From: E44-bin32 sp041573795
GTDB taxonomy: Bacteria > Chloroflexota > Anaerolineae > Anaerolineales > E44-bin32
Length of the DNA stretch: 16,024 bases
NCBI GenBank assembly: GCA_041573795.1
Contig: JBFFQB010000078.1
Location: forward strand, 1 to 16,024
Direction of reading: 5' to 3'
The notes beneath the pieces are model-generated. The model ran no database searches and was not told where the DNA came from. It was given only the letters and a program-made list of their open reading frames with translations. The stretch's first letter is position 1; each line of letters opens with the position of its first letter. Shown piece after piece: positions 6,407 to 13,874 of this stretch. The position numbers and the translations under genes were made by a program.

Positions 6407-7453
6407 TCAGCCTGTGTTGGTAATTTCCTTTCCGGATCGCATTTCAATTTCGTAGGTCACCTGCTCACGGTGTTTGTGCATACCAGCCTTATGGTAAAGG
6501 CGGGTTGCTCCACTTAGGTTTTGAGAATCTACATCCAATCCCACTCGCCGCATGCCACGCTCAAAATAGGCACCAAAGCTGTGATGCAGTAAAGCCAGGC
6601 CAAGCCCCTTCTTCCGCCAAGGCTTACGAACACAGAGAACCTCAACCCATCCCATTTCGGGATCTTCATCGGCATGAGGATAGCAGATCGACATACCAGC
6701 GATATCATCGCCATCCATCGCCAGGAACCAGAGCCCCGGATCGAATGCATGGATTTTATGGAAGCGATGCTGCCACAGCCCAAAGCCTTCGTCGAAATCC
6801 AAAGGGATATAGCCCCAATGGTCTTGGAAGGCTTCATCCTGTGCTTGATAGACAGCCCGGGCTTCTTGAGGGTGTTGATAGTTGCGCACATGGATGTTCT
6901 CTGGCCACGCTGGTTTGGGTGGGGGTGACTGCATTTCGATGAGCATTGCCCAACCATAACGAATCGGCTCCATCCCCAGGTCTTCCAGCAAACTCGTGCT
7001 GGGTTGATGGTTAGCTATCGTCCCGGCTCTCGGTGCGAGACGAAAATCTGGTTCCAAACGCGCTTTGGCTACTCGCGCTCGGGAAAAGGCCCAGTTCATC
7101 ATAGCTGTCCCTATACCTTGATTTTGAAAAGCAGGATCGACGCGCGCCCACATCCAGGGGTGTACAGGCGGGTTGAGAATGTCCCAGACCTCAACCAACC
7201 CGACGACTGCACCCTCGTCAGTTAAAACGATCATCGTATCCGTATCTAGATTAAACCCAGATAGGCGCCATTCCTGTTCGTACCTCTCCAATGTATAGCG
7301 AGCATTGCCATGCATTTCGCGCTCGGCTGCATTGAACATCTCCACCGCTGCAGGTAGATCTTCAAAACTGGCAGGGCGAACCTGGAAACCAGAGGCAATC
7401 AGTTCGCTGAATGCTTCGTCGCTAGATACGGGATCTTTTTCATAAGCTGACAT
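6407..7453 (-). CDS. Tandem GNAT N-acetyltransferase
   Basis: The 348 residues hold two GNAT folds in a row, the architecture of mycothiol synthase MshD and many uncharacterised acetyltransferases. The N-terminal domain (about 23-172) has acetyl-CoA motif QNQGIG at 110-115. The C-terminal domain (about 186-340) has RKKGLG at 280-285, preceded by DEAFQDHWG and followed by LDVDSQNLSGATRLY. Both pyrophosphate-binding motifs are intact, so either half may be active. The substrate is unknown: small amine, antibiotic or thiol. ATG 7453 is chosen because GGAG (7463-7460) lies six bases upstream; an in-frame TTG at 7465 would place the start before that site. It begins 13 bp after the stop of the second tandem-GNAT gene, so the two form an operon. 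Confidence 0.88.
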   Translation of the reverse strand: MSAYEKDPVSSDEAFSELIASGFQVRPASFEDLPAAVEMFNAAEREMHGNARYTLERYEQEWRLSGFNLDTDTMIVLTDEGAVVGLVEVWDILNPPVHPWMWARVDPAFQNQGIGTAMMNWAFSRARVAKARLEPDFRLAPRAGTIANHQPSTSLLEDLGMEPIRYGWAMLIEMQSPPPKPAWPENIHVRNYQHPQEARAVYQAQDEAFQDHWGYIPLDFDEGFGLWQHRFHKIHAFDPGLWFLAMDGDDIAGMSICYPHADEDPEMGWVEVLCVRKPWRKKGLGLALLHHSFGAYFERGMRRVGLDVDSQNLSGATRLYHKAGMHKHREQVTYEIEMRSGKEITNTG

Positions 7454-7466
7454 GAGCTTCTCCAAA

Positions 7467-8504
7467 TTAAAAGGTTAAAACTTTGCGGTAATTGACGTAT
7501 TGGCGTACATCTACATAACCAAGCGACCGATATAAGCTCAGCGCACCGCTCGGGTTTTGGGTGTCCACTCCCAGTGCGGCTTCATCCATCCCTTGCTGCG
7601 CTAAATCTAAAAGGCTGCGCGCAATTAGCGCTCTTGCTACACCTTTGCGCCGCCATGGTTTACGCACGGCGATATCTTCTGTGTATCCCCTTTTACGCTT
7701 GAAGCGCCGATTTTCTTCTGCGTCAATGAAGCTCAGAACCGTGCCAACAACCTGATCGCCATCCCAAGCAACTTTCCACCTTTCAGGTTGGAACTGCGAG
7801 CTTCCAAAGTACCAACGTATTCCAGATTCCGTTAACGGGCGATGGCCCCAATGATCCTGGAAGGCTTCATCCATGGCTGCTAGGATCTTGCGATAATGCT
7901 CAGGTTGCGCTGTGCGTATCTCTATCCCATCCGGCACGGGGTGCGTAGGGATGGGTTGTGCCAGGTTTCGCAACATGTCAATGAAGTGGCGTTCGAGCAA
8001 GTAAGACTGCTCTTCAAGGATCGCAGATCTGCCGCGATCTGTTTTCGCATGTGTCGTGGAAATATGCTTTGGTATGCTTTCTGAATGGCGTTTGGCAAGA
8101 TTCCGCAGTCGTTTTTCGGCAAATTGCAGCAAAAGTCTATACACCCTTTGCTCTTCATTTTCAGGTATCAGGCGCGTGAGATGAGTGTATATTCGACGTC
8201 CATTCGAACCCTGATGCCAATGTACCCGGGTGAATCCAACCGGCTCCCCGGCCACTTCAGCGAAGATCAGATTATTTTGGGGGTTAAAGTTATCCAAATA
8301 CTTTAAAGTTCTGGCGACATCTTCAGATGAGATGAGAGAATCTATCCCCACCGCATCCCAGTAGGCATGGCTGATGTCTACGATGATTGAATGATCCTCT
8401 GATCCCCTGTCTCGTCTGAGGGTGATCGCAGGATCTCTTGCTGCGCGGGTGGGCAGGCGTGGCTGTTTATGGGCCAGATTATTTCGCGATTTAGGTGTAC
8501 TCAT
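7467..8504 (-). CDS. Tandem GNAT-like acetyltransferase with degenerate N-terminal half
   Basis: A 345-residue protein. The C-terminal GNAT domain (about 194-340) is complete, with RRKGVA at 285-290 after VRKPW, then LGVDTQNPSGALSLYRSLGY; DEAFQDHWG (212-220) is shared almost word for word with the downstream GNAT. The N-terminal half (about 28-180) keeps the length and the FAEVAGEPVGFTRV strand of a GNAT fold but has lost the Gln/Arg-x-x-Gly-x-Gly/Ala loop (LIPENEEQRVYRLLLQF stands in its place). Probably only the C-terminal half binds acetyl-CoA productively. The extreme N-terminus is basic. ATG 8504 lacks a strong ribosome-binding site. It lies 98 bp after the ABC ATPase and 13 bp before the other GNAT gene. 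Confidence 0.85.
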   Translation of the reverse strand: MSTPKSRNNLAHKQPRLPTRAARDPAITLRRDRGSEDHSIIVDISHAYWDAVGIDSLISSEDVARTLKYLDNFNPQNNLIFAEVAGEPVGFTRVHWHQGSNGRRIYTHLTRLIPENEEQRVYRLLLQFAEKRLRNLAKRHSESIPKHISTTHAKTDRGRSAILEEQSYLLERHFIDMLRNLAQPIPTHPVPDGIEIRTAQPEHYRKILAAMDEAFQDHWGHRPLTESGIRWYFGSSQFQPERWKVAWDGDQVVGTVLSFIDAEENRRFKRKRGYTEDIAVRKPWRRKGVARALIARSLLDLAQQGMDEAALGVDTQNPSGALSLYRSLGYVDVRQYVNYRKVLTF

Positions 8505-8602
8505 GCTGGCAATTCCATTTCATTTCGAAGGGATCATCATCGAAATAACTATCCCTGGGAATTATGCCTATACCTGCTCGCCGAGATGGATGGGCATAGG
8601 AC

Positions 8603-9415
8603 TTAGTATACGAATGTTGCTTCCGATGTCAGGAGATCGAATAAAGTCGTCAACATATGATCGTCAGTCCTCTCAGGTCCAAGCATGCGCTTCAATTGCT
8701 CAACTCTTCCACAGGCAACAACACGTCCATGACTTACAAGGACAATCCGGTCGCAGAAAGTTTCTGCCTCGAATGGATCCTGGGTGGAGAGTAAGATGGT
8801 TGTGTTGCCAAAGGCCTTTAATTGTTCCAAGAGACCATAAATTTCGTCCTTGCTTTGATCGCTGAGCCCCGCTGTTGGTTCCTCAAGCAGAAGTATGTCG
8901 GGGGGATTGACCAAGGCTTTCATCAGGTCGAGCTTCGTCAGCATAGTGCGTGAGGCCTGGGATAACGGCTTTACCATAACCTCCCCTTCAAGCGCGAGGT
9001 AGGCTAATGCCTGCTTATAGCGTGTTCTGGCCAAGCGGCTTTTGATGCTTGCACTGTCAAGTGCGTCGAGTAAGGCCTCCATTACAGACAAGGGTGAGTT
9101 GCTGTAATCTATCCACTTATTGGATACAGCTCTTGCCCCTCGGTCATTGAGTGGGTTATCTTTTGCATCAAGCATCTCAGCACCAGGAAATTCCTGTTGC
9201 CTTAAGCAATTCAGAATCCCCAGCAACGTCGATTTGCCTGAGCCGGAAGGGCCAAAAATACCCAGAATCTCACCTTTTTGCAGGTCGAAGAGAGATGGTC
9301 TCATGGTAGGTTGATCTTTCATGATGATGTCCTTTAACGGGTGTTCCCGTGCATGATAATCATGATCGGATAGCTGCTCGTGAATTTGAGTTTGCATCGG
9401 GTTGAAGACAATCAT
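8603..9415 (-). CDS. ABC-type ATPase with several non-canonical motifs
   Basis: 270 residues with the fold order of an ABC nucleotide-binding subunit. Walker A is intact (GPSGSGKST, 55-63). The rest is deviant: the signature reads LSQAS (151-155) instead of LSGGQ, the Walker B Asp is Glu (LLLEEPTAGL, E178), the D-loop has GLS for GLD, the switch His is Gln (STQD, Q212), and no Q-loop glutamine is obvious between Walker A and the signature. The first 30 or so residues lack the usual beta-strand and A-loop aromatic pattern. It may be an impaired ATPase, a regulatory subunit or a decaying gene. No permease lies nearby. ATG 9415 follows GAGGTGG; a second good start is ATG 9322 with AAAGGA seven bases upstream, giving 239 residues. 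Confidence 0.82.
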   Translation of the reverse strand: MIVFNPMQTQIHEQLSDHDYHAREHPLKDIIMKDQPTMRPSLFDLQKGEILGIFGPSGSGKSTLLGILNCLRQQEFPGAEMLDAKDNPLNDRGARAVSNKWIDYSNSPLSVMEALLDALDSASIKSRLARTRYKQALAYLALEGEVMVKPLSQASRTMLTKLDLMKALVNPPDILLLEEPTAGLSDQSKDEIYGLLEQLKAFGNTTILLSTQDPFEAETFCDRIVLVSHGRVVACGRVEQLKRMLGPERTDDHMLTTLFDLLTSEATFVY

Positions 9416-9434
9416 GTTCCACCTCGCATTCGAC

Positions 9435-9465
9435 AAAAAGAGGCCGGGAAATCCGCGGCCTCTTT
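9435..9465 (-). terminator. Intrinsic terminator T2, just before the ABC ATPase gene
   Basis: Read on the minus strand, AAAGAGGCCG pairs perfectly with CGGCCTCTTT (9465-9456 with 9446-9437, loop of nine), and the T run is TTTTT. The ABC ribosome-binding site begins ten bases later. Its 5' arm GAGGCCG is also complementary to CGGCCTC inside T1 (9505-9499). Confidence 0.75.
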
Positions 9466-9477
9466 GGAAGTCAGATT

Positions 9478-9511
9478 AAATAAAAACCGCGGGCGAGGGA
9501 GGCCGCCCGCG
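9478..9511 (-). terminator. Intrinsic terminator T1, after the 32-aa peptide gene
   Basis: On the minus strand CGCGGGCG (9511-9504) pairs perfectly with CGCCCGCG (9495-9488) around an eight-base loop, and GTTTTTATTT follows. It lies 23 bp after the peptide stop codon. This is a textbook rho-independent terminator. Confidence 0.85.
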
Positions 9512-9534
9512 ATTAATTCAGTAGATTACGAAAT

Positions 9535-9633
9535 CTAGTGAGGGGCAGGCGCACTCCGCACTGGCATAAAGGAGCCGGAACCGATAACGGTTCGGGCACG
9601 ATTCGCCAAAGTTTTCATCTCGAATTTGTCCAT
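9535..9633 (-). CDS. 32-residue small protein or leader peptide
   Basis: ATG 9633 to TAG 9535 encodes 32 residues beginning MDKFEMKTLANRARTV and ending with VRSAPAPH. The ribosome-binding site is a full AAAGGAGG (9649-9642) eight bases before ATG, the strongest in the window. A TTGACA promoter lies about 32 bp upstream of the start codon, and terminator T1 follows 23 bp after the stop, so the gene is a complete small transcription unit. The peptide is basic in the first half, has GSGS in the middle (18-21) and an Ala-Pro-rich end. It contains no Cys, no membrane segment and no signal peptide. Options are a stand-alone small protein, a precursor of a modified or exported peptide, or a leader peptide whose translation controls the ABC-GNAT genes behind T1 and T2. 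The family is not recognised. Confidence 0.7.
   Translation of the reverse strand: MDKFEMKTLANRARTVIGSGSFMPVRSAPAPH
9574..9597 (-). repeat. Hairpin inside the 32-aa peptide gene
   Basis: GAACCG and CGGTTC (9578-9583 and 9588-9593) pair around a four-base loop; one mismatch outward, three more pairs (9574-9576 with 9595-9597) extend the stem. It covers codons for about Ala13 to Gly20. In a leader-peptide model this would be the hairpin opened by the translating ribosome. Confidence 0.5.
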
Positions 9634-9664
9634 GCGTTGCGCCTCCTTTCTCTATGATGCGCCC

Positions 9665-9693
9665 AGTCTAATGCGATTTCCCCTAGGTGTCAA
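9665..9693 (-). promoter_or_regulatory. Promoter of the 32-aa peptide gene
   Basis: On the minus strand a perfect -35 TTGACA (9693-9688) and -10 TAGACT (9670-9665, four of six) are separated by exactly 17 bp. Transcription would begin near 9657, giving a leader of about 24 bases that carries the AAAGGAGG site. Confidence 0.75.
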
Positions 9694-9769
9694 GCTGGAA
9701 GGCGCCGCCGCGCTCGCTCGCTCAAATTCAAGCGCTGCAATGATTTCCCGAATGGGCATGAGTGGGTTT

Positions 9770-11056
9770 TTAAGATTCCAGCGTTGATGCGGCTGGTTTG
9801 CGTGATTGATCGATAGAATCAATGCGTTTGCTCGCGATCTGATGGAGGCGGAGAAAAGCCAGGATGGCGATGCCGAGAAGAATTCCCCCGGCGTACCAGA
9901 CCCAGCGGGGATCTAGCTTGTCCATTACCATTCCCGCCATCCAGGGACCCAGCATCGATGGGACAGCCCAGGATAGGCCAAAGAAGGCTAGATAGCGGGC
10001 GCGCTTATCCTCCGGGGCGAAACGAGCTGCAAGGGCTTGTGAAATTGGCATCACAATCATCTCGCCAATAGTGATGAAGAGCATTGCCAGGGTGAACAGA
10101 ATCATACCGCTCACGAAGCCATAGGCCAGAAAACCGACCAGGTAGAAACCACTTCCGAGTGCCATCATCATTAAGGGGGGCCTTCGACTTACCTTTCGAG
10201 TGACCCAAAATTGGGCGACAACCACCAAAGCTGCATTCATGCTCAATAGGGCCCCGAAACCCTGTGTGGGCAAGCCATGCACATCACGTAAGAACACCGA
10301 AAGCGTGCTGTACATCTGGATATACACCAACGTCATCAACATCGACGCTATGACAAATTGAAGGAAAAGTTTATCCTGGGCGACTTGCCGGTACCCTCGC
10401 AGTGTCTGAAGGAGATCGATAGAACCTTCCTGTGCTTCAGTCTCGGGCATGGTTTCTGGAACCAGTCTGAAGATGATACCGGCCGTGATCACACTAGAGA
10501 TCGCATCGAGGATGAAGAGCAGGAGATAGGATCGGGTGGCAAGAATGCCTCCGATGGTCGGCCCGAGGATCCAGGCAAGATTCCCGATCACCCGCAGAAT
10601 ACCAAATCCTTCAGCTCGTTGCCTTGAAGGTAGCAAGTCTGCAATCATGGCCTGGCGCGCAGGTCCACCTACATCGGAGAGCAGACCCACGAAGAGCGCT
10701 AAACCATAGAACAGCCCTAGTTGGTCGACCAGGCCCATCGCCACGCTGCTCAGGGCACTGATCGTCAACCCGAAGAGCACAACCCCTCGTCGGCCAAAGC
10801 GATCGGCCAGCGCGCCTCCGAGCATGCTCCCTGCTAATCCGCTGATTGAGAATATGGCCAGCAGCACACCAGCTTGCGTCATGCCTACTTGAAATCGCTG
10901 TGTGATGTACAAAGCAAAGAAGGGGAAAATAAGCGTGGAACCCAGTCGATCGATGAAGCTCGAGCCGACGAGGATCCAGAAAGCCTGCGGGTATGCGGTT
11001 AACGTACTTCGAATTCTAGCCAGCATTGCCTTAATGATCCAGTCCCTACGTTGCAC
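9770..11056 (-). CDS. Major facilitator superfamily transporter, drug-efflux (DHA1-like), paralog of the 2776 gene
   Basis: 428 residues with twelve hydrophobic helices. Motif A reads GGALADRFGRRG (80-91), typical of MFS proton-coupled exporters; helix 5 carries GPTIGGILA. By eye the N-terminal half is about half identical to the MFS protein at 2776-4005, with the same FIDRLG, FALYIT, MGLVD and RAEGFGI.RV segments, so both come from a duplication or paired acquisition. The C-terminus is a longer charged tail rich in Arg, Lys and Ser. The start at 11056 is GTG without a clear ribosome-binding site; ATG 11026 is an alternative with AAGG very close. It lies upstream of the 32-aa peptide gene on the same strand (136 bp) and divergent from the propeller lipoprotein. 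Confidence 0.9.
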   Translation of the reverse strand: MQRRDWIIKAMLARIRSTLTAYPQAFWILVGSSFIDRLGSTLIFPFFALYITQRFQVGMTQAGVLLAIFSISGLAGSMLGGALADRFGRRGVVLFGLTISALSSVAMGLVDQLGLFYGLALFVGLLSDVGGPARQAMIADLLPSRQRAEGFGILRVIGNLAWILGPTIGGILATRSYLLLFILDAISSVITAGIIFRLVPETMPETEAQEGSIDLLQTLRGYRQVAQDKLFLQFVIASMLMTLVYIQMYSTLSVFLRDVHGLPTQGFGALLSMNAALVVVAQFWVTRKVSRRPPLMMMALGSGFYLVGFLAYGFVSGMILFTLAMLFITIGEMIVMPISQALAARFAPEDKRARYLAFFGLSWAVPSMLGPWMAGMVMDKLDPRWVWYAGGILLGIAILAFLRLHQIASKRIDSIDQSRKPAASTLES

Positions 11057-11318
11057 ATGCCAGGCTGCTACAAGGAATAGAAGCTCTAAGGATAGCCGGA
11101 TTTACGCCGAAAGCCTATAGGTCTACTCCCAAAAAGTTGAGCCAGGTTCAGGGGTTCTTTGGCTGGGATGCATAGACCAAGGTTATACGGTTGCTAGTTG
11201 GTAGACTGATATTCCGGCGAATTTTCTGCGCTTGTGGGAAAATGGGTGTGCAAAGTAGATGAATTTTCTCCATCCACCTATGGAGAGGCTTGAGCCTCAG
11301 AGCCGAGGAGCAGTTCTT

Positions 11319-12641
11319 ATGAAGCGCCTGACATTAATATTGATGATCCTTCACCTGGCCATTTTCCTGGGTGCATGTAATCTCTCACAGGAAAATCTGA
11401 TCCCCTCCCCGACAGCTGAGGACAGCGAGATAGTGACAAGTACAGAGCCTAGCGAAAAGCCCATGGACGAGGGAAATATTACCTCCATTCCAGAATCGGA
11501 GGAGCCCTCCGTTTCAGTTGAGCCTTCAGGTTCTGAGAGTCCCGGTGAAATTGTCCCCGCGATCAAACGTATCCAAGCAGGGCAAACGTTGATCCTCCAA
11601 CAGGTCGCCATGATCGATCAGGAAGTGGGTTGGGCAGTCGGTGGGGCAGATGGAAGGGCAGATAGCATTCTACGCTCAACGGATGGTGGGTGGAATTGGG
11701 CCGAGGTCTCGCCACCGGAGATCATCCCTGAGGGTACAACGCTGATCGCCAGCGGTAGTTTTTTAGATGCAAGCAACGCATGGGTTCTTTTTCAGCCTAT
11801 GGGTGACGCCCCCCCAGGGGTAGCGCAAGATATGATTGTCTGGCGGACAAGCGATGCCGGTGCACATTGGCAGGCGAGTGCGCCTGCGAGCGTGGAGTTC
11901 ATTGGATCAGAGCATTCACCGGCTCTGCTCCAATTCAATGATCCCGACCAGGGATGGCTGTTGGCGCGCTATGGCGGCGCGGGCATGCATCGCTATCCTG
12001 TTTACCTGCTACACAGCGTGGATGGTGGGGGCACATGGCAAACCCTGGAAGATCCATATGAAGGCCTGTGGCTTCAATCCTGCCCCAAAACAGGGTGGGA
12101 TTGGTTATCAAGTGGCGTAGGGATTGTGACGATTGGATTCTGTCCTTTTGATAGCGCAGAGATTCACCTCTCCTTCGATGAGGGACAGTCATGGGAGTCA
12201 ATCCGATTGCCCTTTCCTCCTGGGGAGGAAGCAAAATTTGGATCGACAAGCTGCGAGGCACATTCCCCCATTCTTTATAGCCCGGATGATGTGATGCTGG
12301 CATCAGATTGCCCGTTATGGACGGATGTTCCTGAGACAGCGCACTTGCTGTATACGTCTCAGGATCAAGGGAAATCATGGCAGACCTGGGAGTACCCAGG
12401 CGGGCAGCTTTACGCTTTGGAAGGGGAAAAGCTCCTGGCCTTGGGCCGTGATCTATACCGCTCGGATGATAAAGGCCTTACATGGACATTAACCAAGCAA
12501 GTAGCCTGGGATGGCCAATTCAGTTTTGTCAGCGCGCTCAGAGGCTGGGCTATCGCCCGTGATGACGAAGAGATCGCTTTCGTGTACACCGAAGATGGTG
12601 GAAGAACCTGGCAGCTGATTGAGCCTGGCTTGATCCCGTAG
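11319..12641 (+). CDS. Lipoprotein with seven Asp-box (BNR) repeats, Ycf48/sialidase-like propeller
   Basis: 440 residues. The signal peptide ends in lipobox LGAC with the lipidated Cys at 20; a Ser/Glu/Pro-rich linker follows to about residue 80. The rest is a beta-propeller with seven Asp-box repeats of the form S/T-x-D-x-G-x-x-W, at about residues 119, 177, 232, 285, 346, 381 and 423 (for example RSTDGGWNWAEV and LHSVDGGGTWQTL). This matches photosystem II assembly factor Ycf48-like and sialidase-like proteins of non-photosynthetic bacteria, which are probably cell-surface scaffolds. No sialidase catalytic Arg triad can be claimed. ATG 11319 is chosen for GAGGAG (11305-11310) eight bases upstream and the immediate signal peptide; an in-frame ATG at 11259 would add twenty polar residues. 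rtcA follows 33 bp later. Confidence 0.87.
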   Translation: MKRLTLILMILHLAIFLGACNLSQENLIPSPTAEDSEIVTSTEPSEKPMDEGNITSIPESEEPSVSVEPSGSESPGEIVPAIKRIQAGQTLILQQVAMIDQEVGWAVGGADGRADSILRSTDGGWNWAEVSPPEIIPEGTTLIASGSFLDASNAWVLFQPMGDAPPGVAQDMIVWRTSDAGAHWQASAPASVEFIGSEHSPALLQFNDPDQGWLLARYGGAGMHRYPVYLLHSVDGGGTWQTLEDPYEGLWLQSCPKTGWDWLSSGVGIVTIGFCPFDSAEIHLSFDEGQSWESIRLPFPPGEEAKFGSTSCEAHSPILYSPDDVMLASDCPLWTDVPETAHLLYTSQDQGKSWQTWEYPGGQLYALEGEKLLALGRDLYRSDDKGLTWTLTKQVAWDGQFSFVSALRGWAIARDDEEIAFVYTEDGGRTWQLIEPGLIP

Positions 12642-12674
12642 TTGTGGATTCAAGCTCCGGCCTTTCATAAATCG

Positions 12675-13703
12675 ATGATCGTAATTGATGGCGCGATCGG
12701 GGAGGGGGGTGGGCAGGTCCTCCGTAGTGCGCTTACATTATCCCTGCTGACGCAGCAAGCATTCAACATTCGCAATATTCGCGCGGGCCGTCCAAAACCG
12801 GGTTTGCGCCCGCAACATCTCGAAGCCGTGCGTGCTGCTGTCAAGATCAGCCAGGCTGAAGTGACCGGTGCTCACCTTTCATCCCAAGGGCTGATCTTCA
12901 CACCTAATAAAGTGAGAGCGGGTGAATATGCCCTCGAAATCAGAACGGCCGGTTCCGCAGCACTACTCCTTCAAACGATTGTAATCCCCCTGTGCTTGGA
13001 GCGATCAGGCAGCAAGATATCGATCACTGGAGGGACCCATGTCCCCTGGAGCCCCTGTGCTGAATACCTCTCGTGGACATGGGCGCCAGCGATAGAAGCG
13101 ATGGGATTCCAGGCGGAAATTAACTGTGAGCGCGCCGGTTTCTTTCCACGTGGGGGGGGAAGGATTACGGTCGCCATCAAAGGTAACGCCAATCCTGCTC
13201 CCATCGAATGGATAAAAGCCTCCGAAATCCAAAGTTTTGTGATTTTCTCGGCCATAGCTAACCTTCCAGAACACATCTTGAAGCGTCAGATCAGGCAAGC
13301 AAAAGCCAGAGTAGGTGACTGGGAAAAACCGCTCGAGATTCGACATAGACGATACCAGGCCATCGACCCCGGCACTGTTCTGCTCGTCCAGCCGCGTTTT
13401 GAAGGAGGGCTTGCGAGTTTCTTTGCACTGGGCAAACGCGGGCTCCCTGCCGAAAGGGTCGCCGATCATGCAATCGATCAGGCTTTTGCATTTCTCGCGA
13501 CAGGAGGGTGCGTGGATCCCTTCCTGGCAGATCAAATCCTCATCCCCCTTTCTTTGGCATCACAATCATCTAGCTTCACCACTTCGAGCGTTACCGGTCA
13601 TCTGCTTACCAACGCAGCGATCGTGGAGGCGTTCGGAGTCGCTGAGGTTCGCATCCAAGGCCAAGAGGGTCATCCCGGAAAAGTGGACATCAACCCAGGT
13701 TGA
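12675..13703 (+). CDS. rtcA: RNA 3'-terminal phosphate cyclase
   Basis: A 342-residue enzyme that uses ATP to convert an RNA 3'-phosphate into a 2',3'-cyclic phosphate through a covalent enzyme-AMP. Family marks are the N-terminus MIVIDGAIGEGGGQVLRSAL, the R-x-x-R-x-K-P-G-L-R-x-Q-H stretch (36-48), FFPRGGG (156-162) and TGHLLTN near the end, whose His309 corresponds to the residue adenylylated in E. coli RtcA. Length is normal for the family. ATG 12675 fits the family N-terminus; an upstream TTG at 12642 would add eleven non-family residues. No ribosome-binding site is obvious at either. It lies 33 bp after the propeller lipoprotein, so it probably shares its transcript. The usual partner RtcB and regulator RtcR are not in the window. 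Confidence 0.93.
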   Translation: MIVIDGAIGEGGGQVLRSALTLSLLTQQAFNIRNIRAGRPKPGLRPQHLEAVRAAVKISQAEVTGAHLSSQGLIFTPNKVRAGEYALEIRTAGSAALLLQTIVIPLCLERSGSKISITGGTHVPWSPCAEYLSWTWAPAIEAMGFQAEINCERAGFFPRGGGRITVAIKGNANPAPIEWIKASEIQSFVIFSAIANLPEHILKRQIRQAKARVGDWEKPLEIRHRRYQAIDPGTVLLVQPRFEGGLASFFALGKRGLPAERVADHAIDQAFAFLATGGCVDPFLADQILIPLSLASQSSSFTTSSVTGHLLTNAAIVEAFGVAEVRIQGQEGHPGKVDINPG

Positions 13704-13809
13704 CCAGGGATTTTCATCCCGTTGAGAGTAGGACACGTTTCCAGCTTGCATGAGTCGGACAAGGTCGGGTCAATACAAAGGGTATTCTCTGACCAGTCCC
13801 AAGGACCCA

Positions 13810-13838
13810 TTGAAGGTAGGGATTCCCCACTTTAAAAT
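13810..13838 (+). promoter_or_regulatory. Promoter of the Thr/Pro-rich lipoprotein gene
   Basis: TTGAAG (13810-13815) and TAAAAT (13833-13838) are 17 bp apart. Transcription would begin near 13845, at or beside the first in-frame ATG (13848). That favours ATG 13875 as the real start. Confidence 0.55.
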
Positions 13839-13874
13839 GCCGGTGACATGCGATGGCATAGTGTTGATGACCTC

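Noticed and set aside
6529..6957. Long frames on both strands inside the first tandem-GNAT gene
   Set aside because: They are alternative frames of a clear GNAT coding sequence with intact motifs and a ribosome-binding site, and they resemble no protein family.
8522..8546. ATTTCGA/TCGAAAT inverted repeat between the ABC and GNAT genes
   Set aside because: Seven A/T-rich pairs around an 11-base loop without a T run or promoter nearby; too weak to call a terminator or operator.
13714..13727. GGGAT-TTTC-ATCCC hairpin after rtcA
   Set aside because: Short stem and no following T run, so it does not qualify as an intrinsic terminator.
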